Positions 8,183-17,116 of a stretch of DNA of 64,000 nucleotides are shown piece after piece. The translations under genes and the position numbers were made by a program. Each line of letters begins with the position of its first letter. The first letter of the stretch is position 1. The notes below the pieces were generated by a model. It was not told where the DNA came from. It was given only the letters and a program-made list of their open reading frames with translations, and made no database searches. The stretch is from Spirosoma sp. KCTC 42546 (GTDB taxonomy: Bacteria > Bacteroidota > Bacteroidia > Cytophagales > Spirosomataceae), in assembly GCF_006965485.1 (NCBI RefSeq), contig NZ_CP041360.1, forward strand, positions 1,488,001 to 1,552,000, written 5' to 3'.

Positions 8183-9208
8183 TTAAGCAAGCTCCGTCCG
8201 AACGCGTTCGAGCAGGGTTTTCGTGGCTTTAATACCGTCGTTGGTTGGCAAATAGCCGCCGGTTGGGTTATACATACCAATGATGCCCCCTTCATACTCG
8301 ATGCCTACATAGCCTTTGAATCCGGCATCTTTAATGATCTTGAACATCTTCAGGAAATCGGTTTCGGTCTCGTTGCCAGCCGCATCGAACTTGTGGGTTT
8401 TGGCACTGATGCCTTTGGCGTACGGCATCATTTTTTTTACGCCCTCGTAGCGGTCATATTCCTTGATGCACTTGGTGCCCATGATCCCTTTAATATCATT
8501 GGTTTCAGGCTTGCTGCGTTGCCGACAGAAGTTGCCGAAATCAGGTAATAAGCCTGCATTGGGCATGTTCACTTGCTTTAGAACCCCAACCAGCCAGTCG
8601 ATGTCGGTCGAATTGCCGAAGTGGTTTTCGACAATTACATCCATTTTTGACTTGGCAGCATATTCCAGCAATTTGTGGTAGCCATCGGCGGCCGATTTCG
8701 CAGCGTCATCGGCGGGGTCGTCTTCTACACCCGTCATCGCTTTGGACGTATCACCCAAGTTCACCCGAATTGAGCTACAGCCCAGATACTTGGCCGCATC
8801 GACCCAGGCATAGTGAGATTCTACGGCTTGCTTACGTTTGGTGGCATCCAGATCGGCAATGTTGGCCCCATCGACCATGATGAGGTTGTTTTTCATGCCG
8901 AGGTCATCGGTGCGTTGCTTGAGTTCTTTAAGGTACGCCTGATCGGTGTGCTTGTTATTGAAAAACATGGAAACGTATTCGAGCACATTGATGCCGAAAT
9001 CGTTTTTGGTACGGGCCGGAAATTCCATGTTGGTCATCTTACCCGACATCAGTTCGCCCGCAAACGAGAACTCGGCCAGAGAAATGTCGAACGAGAATTT
9101 TTTAGCTGTCATATCCGCAAAGGTTGACGTTGGTAAAACAGATGACAGGCTCAAACCGGCGGCTGTCAGGCCAAGTTGATTCAGGAAATCACGTCGTGAT
9201 TGGGTCAT
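8183..9208 (-). CDS. Tat-exported sugar phosphate isomerase/epimerase-like TIM-barrel protein
   Basis: The 341-residue protein starts with a twin-arginine signal (TQSRRDFLNQLGLTAAG). An AP-endonuclease-2/xylose-isomerase-like barrel follows. Recognisable elements are SIRVNLGDTSKA, MDVIVENHFGNSTDIDWLV, AGLLPDFGNFC, GISAKTHKFD and GFKGYVGIEYEGG, with Glu, Asp, His and Glu at positions typical of metal-binding isomerases of this family. Periplasmic members often act on sugars or inositols. It sits between the sugar dehydrogenase and ThuA genes in a leftward operon. Substrate unknown. Confidence 0.85.
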   Translation of the reverse strand: MTQSRRDFLNQLGLTAAGLSLSSVLPTSTFADMTAKKFSFDISLAEFSFAGELMSGKMTNMEFPARTKNDFGINVLEYVSMFFNNKHTDQAYLKELKQRTDDLGMKNNLIMVDGANIADLDATKRKQAVESHYAWVDAAKYLGCSSIRVNLGDTSKAMTGVEDDPADDAAKSAADGYHKLLEYAAKSKMDVIVENHFGNSTDIDWLVGVLKQVNMPNAGLLPDFGNFCRQRSKPETNDIKGIMGTKCIKEYDRYEGVKKMMPYAKGISAKTHKFDAAGNETETDFLKMFKIIKDAGFKGYVGIEYEGGIIGMYNPTGGYLPTNDGIKATKTLLERVRTELA

Positions 9209-9220
9209 GGTATCAAGAAG

Positions 9221-9266
9221 AAAAGCCCCTCTCCTGAAACCAGGAGAGGGGTTGGGATGAGGTTTA
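9221..9266. repeat. Dispersed hairpin repeat, copy 1
   Basis: An 11-bp perfect stem CCCCTCTCCTG (9226-9236) and its complement (9241-9251) with a 4-nt loop is followed by GTTGGGATGAGGTTTA. A second, decayed copy with the same 3' flank occurs at 34173-34218. It lies between the isomerase and dehydrogenase genes. Confidence 0.75.
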
Positions 9267-9268
9267 AA

Positions 9269-12076
9269 CTAGTTAGAAAGCTGTACAGTAACGGGAACGA
9301 AGAGCGGAGATTTGCCCGCTTTTTCGTTTTTAAAGACGAAATACAAATCGTGCTGACCAGTCGTTGGCGTAACCGTGACCTTGGTAATGCTGGGCTTAAA
9401 GAGATCGGCGGGGTCTTTGCTTTCGTTGGGCAACAACTCTTCAGTTTGGCCCAGCGATGGCCCGGTTGGTGAATCGATGTGTATTTCGATGCGTCCACCA
9501 ACGGCCATGAGTTGCGCTTTGGGAACGGCTACCGCAAACTCCATCGTCCGTACACCCGTCAGGTCAAACTTGTTGAATTGCACATAGGTATCCGAGCCCA
9601 TAACAATGACAATCGGGTAGGGTTGGGTGCCCATTTTGAACAGCGTGACGCCTTTCGATTGGCTGTTGCTCGTACCCAGTGGTATTAGCGGATTGCGTAG
9701 TACCAGCACTTGTTCACCGGTCTGGGCGGGCAGGCCATTGGCTCCTTTATCTTTGTACGATGCCTGCAAAACCAGATCACCTTTCTCGTTTTTATCCGGC
9801 GTATAGGTGCCTTTTGTTGGCAGCGATGGTGTAGCTACTTTCTTGTCCGACAAGGTGAGAATATACTTCACGATTTCGCTCGCATCATTCTGGCCCAATT
9901 GTGGGTGAGCTGTCATGATCGCATCGCCCCAGGAGCCGCCACCACCTTTAATGATTTTGTTCGACAGGCTGGCCACGGCATTCGCGTCGTTTTTGTACCG
10001 TTTGGCTACCTCGATAAACGCTGGCCCAACTGATTTTTTGTCCACAAAATGGCAGGCTTTACAGTCGCTCTTTTCCATAAGCACCTGGCCTGCACCTAAG
10101 TACGTTGCTTCCGAGAATTTGTGCCCGGCCGGGCCGCGTTCGGCCTCGCTCACATTCTGCGCTGATCCTTCAGTCTGGTAGTTGGCTTTCACCATGACCT
10201 GCTTCGCCAGAATTTTCCCAGTCGCCAAACTGCCATCTTCTTTATCCGTCACACTAACCTGATAGGCAATCGGTTGACCGGGGAAGTAGAAGTTTTTATT
10301 CCCATTCAGGATGTCCAGCGCTACACTTGGCGGTTGGTTACCTGCCATGATATCAACCTCGCGGGAGTCCTTGAGGCCGTGCGCATCCGTCACCGTTAAA
10401 ATCGCTTTATACTGACCTGGCTTCTGGAACGTGAACGTTGGATTTGGCTCGTTCAGAACCGTTGGCTGACCACCCGCTTTAGACCCTCCAGTCCGGTTAT
10501 AAATTTTCCACTGATAGGTTATCGCATCGCCATCAAAATCTTTGGTGCCTTCCGACGATAGTTTTACGACCATCGGTATTGCTCCGGCTTTCTGATTGGC
10601 AGAAGCCTGTACGTTCGGCTTGCGGTTACCGGCGTTGAATTCAATTTTTACCAGGCGGGAATCGTCGTTTTTGAGGAACCAGCCTGTACCATATTCCAAT
10701 ACATAGAGATCACCGTTCGGGCCGAAAGCCATGTCGATGGGATGACTGAAGGCCATGTTGGGCAGGAAGCGCTCCGTGCTGGTCATGTCGCCTTTACTGT
10801 CGTAACTGACGGCTAGGATCATGTCGCGCATCCATTCGAACAGGAATGTTTTACCGTTATAATACTCCGGGAAAGGGCGTTTGGCACCTTTGAAATCGTC
10901 TTTGTAATAGGTCGGGCCAGCCATTGCACTTCGACCACCGGTACCCATAATTGGGAATTGCTTGCTCTCGGCTGCCGGATACCAGATCATGGCAGGTTGA
11001 GCAGGAGGGAGGTCGTTCAACCCCGTGTTGTTGGGCGAATCGTTGACTGGGTGAGCCGGATCGAATTTGGCACCCCCTTTTCCGGTCGTAAAATCTTTGT
11101 CGTAATAGGCTTTGTTATTCCCCACAAAATAGGGCCAGCCAAAATTGCCCGCCTTTTTCGCCTGATTGTATTCATCCTCAGCAGTAGGGCCAACGCCTAC
11201 TGAATCTTCACCGGCATCGGGGCCAACATCGCCCCAGTACAGATAACCAGTGTGTTTATCCACCGCAATTCGATAGGGATTCCGGTGCCCCATTGTATAA
11301 ATTTCGGGGCGGGTTTTAGGCGTTCCTTTTGGGAACAGATTGCCTTCTGGAATCGTGTAAGTGCCGTCGGCTTCGGGGTGGATGCGTAGAATTTTGCCCC
11401 GCAAATCGTTCGTATTTCCCGATGATTTCTGGGCATCCCAGGGGCCACGGCCTGGGCGTTCATCAATGGGCGCATACAAGGTAGCGCGGGGGCTGGTGTT
11501 ATCGCCGGTTGAGAGGTAGAGGTTGCCTTCCCGGTCCCAGTCAATCGAGCCACCGGTATGGCAGCACTGCTCACGCTGGGTGGCTACTTCGAGCAGTACT
11601 TTTTTCGAGGAAAGAACCAGCTCATCGCCACGAAGCTCGTAGCGGGTCAGGATGTTTTTGGACTCGTTGCCTGCTGGCGAATAATACAGATAAACCCAGT
11701 GATTTTTCTCGAAGTTAGGATCAAGGTTTACGCCCAGCAGGCCATCTTCGGCCTCGGTTTCGTTTCCTTCCTTATCCTTGTATTTCGTGCTTACCGGAAT
11801 CGAAGCAATGGTTTTTACCTGCTTCGTTGTAGGGGAGTACAGTTGTACCTGCCCATGCCGTTCAATAAAAAGAACGCGTTCGTCGGGCAGAATGGCCATT
11901 TCGAGGGGTTCATTTAATTTTTCGGCCAGTACTACCTTTGTAAATCGATTTTCATCGGGCTTGTCGCCGGGGTCAGTCAATGGCCTTACGGAATAGGCCA
12001 GAAGTCCAATCGCGCCAATGCAAAGTGGAATTACTGCCTTGTACGATTGCCGTGAGAAAAAGTGGCGTTTCATCAT
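9269..12076 (-). CDS. Multidomain PQQ-type sugar dehydrogenase with PKD, cytochrome c and CBM6-like domains
   Basis: The 935-residue exported protein has a signal or membrane segment at residues ~14-30. A glucose/sorbosone dehydrogenase beta-propeller spans about residues 40-480 (LNEPLEMAILPDERVLFIER, EDGLLGVNLDPNF, TYTMGHRNPYRIAVD-like, HPIDMAFGPNGDLYVLEYG). A PKD domain follows (~490-580). A monohaem cytochrome c comes next, with CKACH near residue 672 and a distal Met in AIMTAHPQL. The C-terminal beta domain resembles CBM6 (QFNKFDLTGVRTMEFAV, IEIHIDSPTGP). It would oxidise a sugar in the periplasm, passing electrons through its own haem. It is the first gene of the leftward operon. Confidence 0.88.
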   Translation of the reverse strand: MMKRHFFSRQSYKAVIPLCIGAIGLLAYSVRPLTDPGDKPDENRFTKVVLAEKLNEPLEMAILPDERVLFIERHGQVQLYSPTTKQVKTIASIPVSTKYKDKEGNETEAEDGLLGVNLDPNFEKNHWVYLYYSPAGNESKNILTRYELRGDELVLSSKKVLLEVATQREQCCHTGGSIDWDREGNLYLSTGDNTSPRATLYAPIDERPGRGPWDAQKSSGNTNDLRGKILRIHPEADGTYTIPEGNLFPKGTPKTRPEIYTMGHRNPYRIAVDKHTGYLYWGDVGPDAGEDSVGVGPTAEDEYNQAKKAGNFGWPYFVGNNKAYYDKDFTTGKGGAKFDPAHPVNDSPNNTGLNDLPPAQPAMIWYPAAESKQFPIMGTGGRSAMAGPTYYKDDFKGAKRPFPEYYNGKTFLFEWMRDMILAVSYDSKGDMTSTERFLPNMAFSHPIDMAFGPNGDLYVLEYGTGWFLKNDDSRLVKIEFNAGNRKPNVQASANQKAGAIPMVVKLSSEGTKDFDGDAITYQWKIYNRTGGSKAGGQPTVLNEPNPTFTFQKPGQYKAILTVTDAHGLKDSREVDIMAGNQPPSVALDILNGNKNFYFPGQPIAYQVSVTDKEDGSLATGKILAKQVMVKANYQTEGSAQNVSEAERGPAGHKFSEATYLGAGQVLMEKSDCKACHFVDKKSVGPAFIEVAKRYKNDANAVASLSNKIIKGGGGSWGDAIMTAHPQLGQNDASEIVKYILTLSDKKVATPSLPTKGTYTPDKNEKGDLVLQASYKDKGANGLPAQTGEQVLVLRNPLIPLGTSNSQSKGVTLFKMGTQPYPIVIVMGSDTYVQFNKFDLTGVRTMEFAVAVPKAQLMAVGGRIEIHIDSPTGPSLGQTEELLPNESKDPADLFKPSITKVTVTPTTGQHDLYFVFKNEKAGKSPLFVPVTVQLSN

Positions 12077-12080
12077 AGAT

Positions 12081-12133
12081 GTGTAATTTTAACACAATGA
12101 TACTGATTTTATTTTATTGTGTTGAAATTACAC
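12081..12133. promoter_or_regulatory. Paired-palindrome operator in a divergent promoter
   Basis: GTGTAATTTTAACACAAT (12081-12098) faces ATTGTGTTGAAATTACAC (12116-12133); the two match as complements in 17 of 18 positions. Each half also carries GTGT...ACAC or its near equivalent, so the element could hold two operator sites. It fills most of the 83-bp gap between the dehydrogenase operon and the divergent Nudix-derived regulator, the expected place for that regulator to bind. Confidence 0.7.
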
Positions 12134-12159
12134 ACTATGTTTATTCTTAAATTTTCCAC

Positions 12160-12933
12160 ATGGAATACCAAAAAGAATTGAGAAGACTCATTGCCGATTT
12201 TAAAACAAATTTTCTTTCCTCGGTATCACTCGACCTGGTGATATTCGGTTTTCACGATGGCCAGCTAAAAGTGTTGTTGCTTCGCTGGAAGGGCACGAAT
12301 GACTGGTGTTTGCCCGGTGGTCGAATTCGCCATGAGGAAAGCCTGGAAGCTGCCGCCTATCGGAGCCTACAGCAACGGACAGGTTTACGTGAGATTTTCC
12401 TGCAACAATTTCACACCTTCGGCGACGTTATGCGGTACACGAATTTCAGTAAACAGGAAACGATGGCGAAGCTGGGTTTACCCGACGATGTGACGCATGA
12501 GCTTGTTAGCCGGGATGTGTCGGTAGGGTATTATGCGCTGGTCGAGTTTGCCAATGCGATCCCTACTCCCGATTTCTTTGCGGAGGAGTGTTGCTGGTGG
12601 GACATCGACCAGATTCCTCCGTTATTATTTGATCATAATAGTATGATTACATTGGCACTCAAAACCTTACGTCGGCAGCTCAGCTATCAGCCTATTGGCT
12701 ACAACTTATTACCCGATAAGTTCACGATGCCTGATCTGCAGCAACTGTACGAAACCATTCTGGGCCAATCGCTTGACCGTCGGAATTTCCAGAAACGAAT
12801 GCTGGGTTATGATATTCTGGAGCGGCTGGAAGAGCGTAAGACCGGTGGTGCGCACAAAGCGCCCTATTTATATCGGTTTGATAAAGCGAAGTATGAAAAA
12901 GCCCTGGCCGATGAAATTCTGTTCGTGGGCTGA
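12160..12933 (+). CDS. Nudix-derived transcriptional regulator (NrtR/AraR-like)
   Basis: The 257-residue protein has an N-terminal Nudix domain (SLDLVIFGFHDGQLKVLLLRW, CLPGGRIRHEESLEAAAYRSL). Its C-terminal winged helix (PIGYNLLPDKFTMPDLQQLY, LDRRNFQKRML, KAPYLYRFD) is typical of NrtR-family regulators. The Nudix box reads RSLQQRTG where active hydrolases have RELxEExG, so the metal-binding glutamates are gone and the domain is probably a ligand sensor. Related Bacteroidota proteins control sugar catabolism, including arabinose use. Divergent placement against the sugar dehydrogenase operon, with a paired palindrome between, fits a local regulator. The ligand is unknown. Confidence 0.85.
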   Translation: MEYQKELRRLIADFKTNFLSSVSLDLVIFGFHDGQLKVLLLRWKGTNDWCLPGGRIRHEESLEAAAYRSLQQRTGLREIFLQQFHTFGDVMRYTNFSKQETMAKLGLPDDVTHELVSRDVSVGYYALVEFANAIPTPDFFAEECCWWDIDQIPPLLFDHNSMITLALKTLRRQLSYQPIGYNLLPDKFTMPDLQQLYETILGQSLDRRNFQKRMLGYDILERLEERKTGGAHKAPYLYRFDKAKYEKALADEILFVG

Positions 12934-13173
12934 GTGTTAGATAAGGATGCTGTTGATTCTAATGATACTAATCGATTCTATTGATTCTGGTAACCAGTCC
13001 AGTAGCTTTAACAGAGTCTTTAGCACCTACAGAATCTATTTTAGTCAGAGACTAAACGTCTATTTTGTTTTCTTTCTTTTTACATTAGTTCTTGCAATCA
13101 GCTATTTCCCACTGAGTGCAGAAAACCTTATACAACCTGACTTGTTAAACTAGCCGTATCAGTACTGTACCCC

Positions 13174-14133
13174 ATGAATACAACCATTAAATTAGCGCTT
13201 GACCGAACTCCTAACACCAACCATACGGGCTTCTACGTTGCCCAGGCAAAAGGGGCTTATAAACAGGCTGGTCTTGATGTGGAATTCATTTCGCCTGATC
13301 AGGAGAACTATCAGACCGCGCCAGCGCGTCGGGTGGCCCAGAGCGACGCTCATTTGGCCATTACCCCCTCCGAAAGTGTTATCAGCTATCAAACCAATGG
13401 GGTTAAGTTGATTGCAGTAGCTACGTTACTGGCGCGTGATGTGAGTGCTATAATGACCCTGAGAGAAAGTGGGATTGACCGGCCGCAACAACTGGACGGT
13501 AAGGTGTATGCCTCCTATGGTGCTCGCTATGAAGAAGATATTATCCGGCAATTGATTCAGAACGATGATGGGCGGGGCCAGTTTATTCCGCATAAATCGC
13601 CCTGGGCCAATATCTGGCGGGCGTTAGTAACCCGTGAGGTCGATGCGGCCTGGTGCTGGCTTACCTGGGAGGGCGTGAAAGCTGATATTGATGGTATTGA
13701 CCTGAACCAGTTTCTCTTTGATGAGTACGAAATCCCCTATGGCTACAACCCTGTACTAACTGCCGACCAGGAGTGGGCCGACCTGAATGCGGATGCCTTA
13801 CGGGCGTTTCTGGAGGCAACCGCAGCAGGCTTCCGCTATGCAGTGAAAAATCCTGATGAATCCGCACGGTTACTGATGAAAACGGCCAACCACCCCTCGT
13901 TGTCCAACCGGAATTTTGTGGAACAAAGCCAGCAACTGGCATCGGGCTATTACTTAGATGGCGAAGGCAATTGGGGATTCATGCACCGAACTATCTGGGT
14001 ATCATTTGTGAACTGGATGATCCGCAACCGGATGCTTACCGATGCTAAAGGAGAGATCATTCAACGAATGGACGTGGATACGCTCTTTACCAATAAATAT
14101 TTTGAAGGTATTCCGGCGGTGATACGCCTGTGA
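13174..14133 (+). CDS. NMT1/THI5-like protein without a signal peptide
   Basis: The 319-residue protein has the periplasmic-binding fold of the NMT1/THI5 group: IKLALDRTPNTNHTGFYVAQAKGAYKQAGLDVEF at the N-terminus, AITPSESVISYQTNG, LDGKVYASYGARYE and REVDAAWCWLTWEGV. No signal peptide or lipobox is present, and no ABC permease or ATPase lies nearby, so it is unlikely to be an ordinary transport receptor. The CCCFC motif of yeast THI5 pyrimidine synthase is absent; the only Cys in the matching area is AAWCW. It could be a cytosolic binding protein or an enzyme of this fold. Its role is unresolved. Confidence 0.7.
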   Translation: MNTTIKLALDRTPNTNHTGFYVAQAKGAYKQAGLDVEFISPDQENYQTAPARRVAQSDAHLAITPSESVISYQTNGVKLIAVATLLARDVSAIMTLRESGIDRPQQLDGKVYASYGARYEEDIIRQLIQNDDGRGQFIPHKSPWANIWRALVTREVDAAWCWLTWEGVKADIDGIDLNQFLFDEYEIPYGYNPVLTADQEWADLNADALRAFLEATAAGFRYAVKNPDESARLLMKTANHPSLSNRNFVEQSQQLASGYYLDGEGNWGFMHRTIWVSFVNWMIRNRMLTDAKGEIIQRMDVDTLFTNKYFEGIPAVIRL

Positions 14134-14142
14134 TGTTTAGTG

Positions 14143-14186
14143 CTTAAACGAAGTTCGACCCCTGAAGGGGTCGAACTTCGTTTAAG
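14143..14186. terminator. Perfect 21-bp hairpin between convergent genes
   Basis: CTTAAACGAAGTTCGACCCCT (14143-14163) and its exact complement (14166-14186) have only a 2-nt loop. The hairpin lies between the stops of the THI5-like gene and the convergent gene at 14204. A strong stem at a convergent junction suggests termination, although no long T-run follows. Confidence 0.75.
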
Positions 14187-14203
14187 AGGGGAAAGCCTGA
14201 TCT

Positions 14204-14965
14204 CTAATGAAACAGCGCACGCTTTAACCTCTGCCAGCGGGAGGGAGATTTAATCGTAACAAGCCCACCTCCGGTGATATTCTTCAGAGGCCTTGGTTCA
14301 CGTAATATAATATCGTTCAGGGTAATCAATGAGGTTGAGGTTGTTATAGGGATCGTAGCTCTTCCTGGAAGATAGCCTTGTGTATATGTCCAGACTGTTA
14401 GTTCCGTGAGCTGCTTTTGCGAAGTTACTACAAGTTCGAATGCCCCAGTACTATCCGTTTGAGTTTGCCAATGTTCTACAAATTGAGACGCAGATAGGGT
14501 AACTCCTGATGCAGGTGACAGCCGTCCACTCGTATCCAATAACATAATCCGTCCGGTGATCACCCATTTTTTTTCTGCGTCAATGGCCTGAACCGGAATT
14601 GCTGAAACAGCAAAATCGGGCCGTACAGAAGTTGGTTGCGATGGTTTAGGAGCTTGGTTAAGTTGAGCGCGCGCTGTTTGCCAGCCAAATAAGCCCATTG
14701 TTAGTAAGCCCACCCAATGCCGCCAGACAGAGGCAATTCCTGGGTTTGCTACAACCAGTTGACGATTAAGTTGCTCATTCCGGAAACGCCCGCAGCTCGT
14801 TTCTGGCGCTTTACTGAGTAGCCGAACCAATTCTTGATCGGAAAGGGCCGTATAATCAACTACCGTTTTCTGGCAACTGGCACAAAACCGGCCCCGTTCG
14901 GTCGGTTGCATGTCGTCCCAGCGTTCGTGGCAGGGCTGGGGAATCTGGATGGTGAGGCTTCGCAT
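14204..14965 (-). CDS. Cys-motif N-terminus with carboxypeptidase-regulatory-like domain
   Basis: The 253-residue protein begins with a conserved Bacteroidota motif: PQPCHERWDDMQPTERG then FCASCQKTVVDYTALSDQEL, with three Cys that look metal- or redox-related. After a membrane-like segment (WVGLLTMGLFGWQTARAQ, about residue 90) comes a carboxypeptidase-regulatory/Ig-like domain (ITGRIMLLDTSGRLSPASGVTLSAS, STGAFELVV). Proteins with this layout are common in Cytophagales and uncharacterised. The topology suggests a cytoplasmic Cys module and an exported beta domain. It is adjacent to moaA on the same strand, 33 bp apart. Confidence 0.75.
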   Translation of the reverse strand: MRSLTIQIPQPCHERWDDMQPTERGRFCASCQKTVVDYTALSDQELVRLLSKAPETSCGRFRNEQLNRQLVVANPGIASVWRHWVGLLTMGLFGWQTARAQLNQAPKPSQPTSVRPDFAVSAIPVQAIDAEKKWVITGRIMLLDTSGRLSPASGVTLSASQFVEHWQTQTDSTGAFELVVTSQKQLTELTVWTYTQGYLPGRATIPITTSTSLITLNDIILREPRPLKNITGGGLVTIKSPSRWQRLKRALFH

Positions 14966-14998
14966 ACTACACCTTATCTACTGGTTCTTACATTACAT

Positions 14999-15991
14999 TT
15001 ATCCGCCAATCGTGGACATTGACTCACTAACCGATCCGCCAGCCTGCACACTGCGTTGTTCGGCCTCGAAACCGTTGAGTGGACGATGGGCGAAAGCTTG
15101 CAGAAAGGCTGCCGTCAGCTCGTTGTCGGACGCGCCAGACCGAAGTAAAGCGCGAACATCCAGCACACCGTTATCGTACAGGCAGGTTTTTAGGGTTCCC
15201 TGCGCAGTTAGCCGGATTCGGTTACAGGTGCCGCAAAAGGTTCGGCTGAAAGCCGCAATGACGCCGATGGTTCCCTGGTGACCCGGAATCTGGTAATTGG
15301 CCGAGGTTGAAAACGGGGGATCGGGTAGTTTCTCTAGATCGGGGAAGTGCGACCGAATTTCGTCTACAATACGCTTGTGTGTCCAGTTAAGTACTGGATA
15401 ATGGCTTCCTTCGCCGTTGAAGGGCATTTCTTCGATGAAACGAACGTCAACGGGCAGGCTGTGGGTCAGATTGGCCAGCGGGATTAAATCCTGCGTATTC
15501 TGCCCATCCATTACTACCGCGTTGATTTTGGTCTGAATCCCCGCCGATATAAGCGCATCGAGTGTTTTCAGTACAGCGGGTAGTTCATCGCGCCGGGTAA
15601 TTTTTCGAAACCGTTCGCGGTCGAGGGTATCCAGACTCAGATTAACCGATTTAACACCGAGCGCGGCTAAATCAGCGATATGAGGGGCCGTTAATACGCC
15701 GTTGGTTGTCAGGGAAATGTCAGTCAACCCGTCAACAGCTGCCAGCCGATGCAGGAAATTCATCAGGCCCGCCCGAACGAACGGTTCACCACCCGTAATC
15801 CGTACTTTTTGTATCCCTAATCGGGCTAGCACCTGCACAATACGCTCCATTTCCTCAAAGGTCAGGACCTGATGTTTAGGCAGGTATTTGATGCCTTCTT
15901 CGGGCATGCAGTAAAAACACCGCAGGTTGCAACGGTCCGTTACAGCCAGCCGGAGGTAAGTGATGGGGCGATTGTGATTATCGTAGATCAT
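14999..15991 (-). CDS. moaA: GTP 3',8-cyclase MoaA (molybdenum cofactor synthesis)
   Basis: The 330-residue protein is a radical SAM enzyme with DRCNLRCFYCMP (CxxxCxxC, first Fe-S cluster), KVRITGGEPFVR and SLTTNGVL. The C-terminal cluster region is FCGTCNRIRLTAQGTLKTCLY. The chain ends in GG, as MoaA needs for activity. It converts GTP to 3',8-cyclo-dihydro-GTP, the first step of molybdopterin synthesis. No other moa or moe gene is in this window. A TAATTTTG promoter box lies upstream. The assignment is firm. Confidence 0.95.
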   Translation of the reverse strand: MIYDNHNRPITYLRLAVTDRCNLRCFYCMPEEGIKYLPKHQVLTFEEMERIVQVLARLGIQKVRITGGEPFVRAGLMNFLHRLAAVDGLTDISLTTNGVLTAPHIADLAALGVKSVNLSLDTLDRERFRKITRRDELPAVLKTLDALISAGIQTKINAVVMDGQNTQDLIPLANLTHSLPVDVRFIEEMPFNGEGSHYPVLNWTHKRIVDEIRSHFPDLEKLPDPPFSTSANYQIPGHQGTIGVIAAFSRTFCGTCNRIRLTAQGTLKTCLYDNGVLDVRALLRSGASDNELTAAFLQAFAHRPLNGFEAEQRSVQAGGSVSESMSTIGG

Positions 15992-16008
15992 GCAGTGTCA
16001 TACTAACA

Positions 16009-16016
16009 CAAAATTA
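16009..16016 (-). promoter_or_regulatory. Candidate -7 box (TAATTTTG) for moaA
   Basis: The minus-strand TAATTTTG matches the TAnnTTTG consensus, 17 nt upstream of the moaA start. A -33 element is not obvious. Confidence 0.4.
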
Positions 16017-16160
16017 GGGGTTTTGATTGCATTCGGTTCTGTTTCGTAACGGCAGTTTTGAGTGTATGTCATGATGAAACCGAACAGAATCGATTGTTTA
16101 AGAAGCGATTGGCATACTATTTGGTAAGTGGCCTACCTAAAGCCTGCTACTTAAAAACTA

Positions 16161-16937
16161 ATGCGAATTCTTTTCCTGCTGTATTTCCTGTTGACTGGTT
16201 GTATGTGTGTTGCACAGGATTGGACATTCTATGGTTTTTTCCCTGCTATCTCGCAATCGGGAAATATTGGCAAAAAAATTCAGTACAATCTGTACCTGTC
16301 ATCTACGATTGATGCGTTCCATCAAACTGTAGCGGATAAGGACTATCCGGCAACGGCCCTTCAATATTATGTACAGCCGAGTTTAAGCTATAAGATCACC
16401 CCTGCTATTCAGGTGGGCCTGGGCTATGCCTATGTAAAGCACAATCTGTTTGGGCTGCATGTTAACGAAAACCGCCTTTGGGCACAGGCAGTGGCTACGC
16501 ACGGTGTTCCCGCGCTGGGTCGGCTGAAATTGTCGCATCGGTTACGGTACGAGGAGCGTTATCCGTTGAATATGAAAACAAACCAGTGGTCGTATGCTAC
16601 CTTGTTCCGATATCAATTGGGGGTGAATGTGCCGCTGTATGATCCCAAACAGAAAACGAAAGGATTTTATGCGTCGGCTTCCAATGAATTTTTTCTGTGC
16701 CTGACGGGGGCTCAAAACAGTCCCATCAGTTCAAAAAATAGTTTTTACGGTGAAAACTGGTTGTATGGCGGCCTGGGCTATAATACGGGCAAGTTTGGTA
16801 AGATTGAGCTGGGCTATATGTACCAAAATCTGATTCGGAATCCGCAGCAAGACCATCGCTACCTGCATTTATTGCAGGCAACCTGGGCGGTTAACTTCGA
16901 TTTGTCGGAAATTGGCGTTTGGCTGTATACGCCGTAA
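16161..16937 (+). CDS. DUF2490 outer-membrane-type protein
   Basis: The 258-residue protein has a signal peptide (MRILFLLYFLLTGCMCVAQ), then a DUF2490 pattern: DWTFYGFFPAISQSG, VQPSLSYKITPAIQVGLGYAYV, LSHRLRYEERYP and a final AVNFDLSEIGVWLYTP with a C-terminal aromatic strand. Alternating strands and Tyr/Gly-rich turns fit an outer-membrane beta-barrel. DUF2490 has no established activity. The gene is divergent from moaA. Confidence 0.82.
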   Translation: MRILFLLYFLLTGCMCVAQDWTFYGFFPAISQSGNIGKKIQYNLYLSSTIDAFHQTVADKDYPATALQYYVQPSLSYKITPAIQVGLGYAYVKHNLFGLHVNENRLWAQAVATHGVPALGRLKLSHRLRYEERYPLNMKTNQWSYATLFRYQLGVNVPLYDPKQKTKGFYASASNEFFLCLTGAQNSPISSKNSFYGENWLYGGLGYNTGKFGKIELGYMYQNLIRNPQQDHRYLHLLQATWAVNFDLSEIGVWLYTP

Positions 16938-17085
16938 AGGCAAAAACACAGTATTTTGGATTCAGTTTGTGACATTATTTTGCTATAGTATACATTTTAG
17001 CTAACTGTGGCATAGCTTTTGCCAAAGTTTTGTAAAAAAATAGCTTACAACAAGCCAGTATGGGTTTTGTTTGAAATATTAGTAT

Positions 17086-17093
17086 TATTTTTG
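17086..17093 (+). promoter_or_regulatory. Candidate -7 box (TATTTTTG)
   Basis: TATTTTTG matches TAnnTTTG 23 nt before the start at 17117. TTTG-like stretches lie upstream (about 17066-17073), a little closer than usual for a -33 element. Confidence 0.4.
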
Positions 17094-17116
17094 GAGAAAA
17101 TCTGTCAATCGTCATT

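Noticed and set aside
13174..14133. Ordinary ABC substrate-binding protein
   Set aside because: No signal peptide, lipobox, permease or ATPase gene is present.
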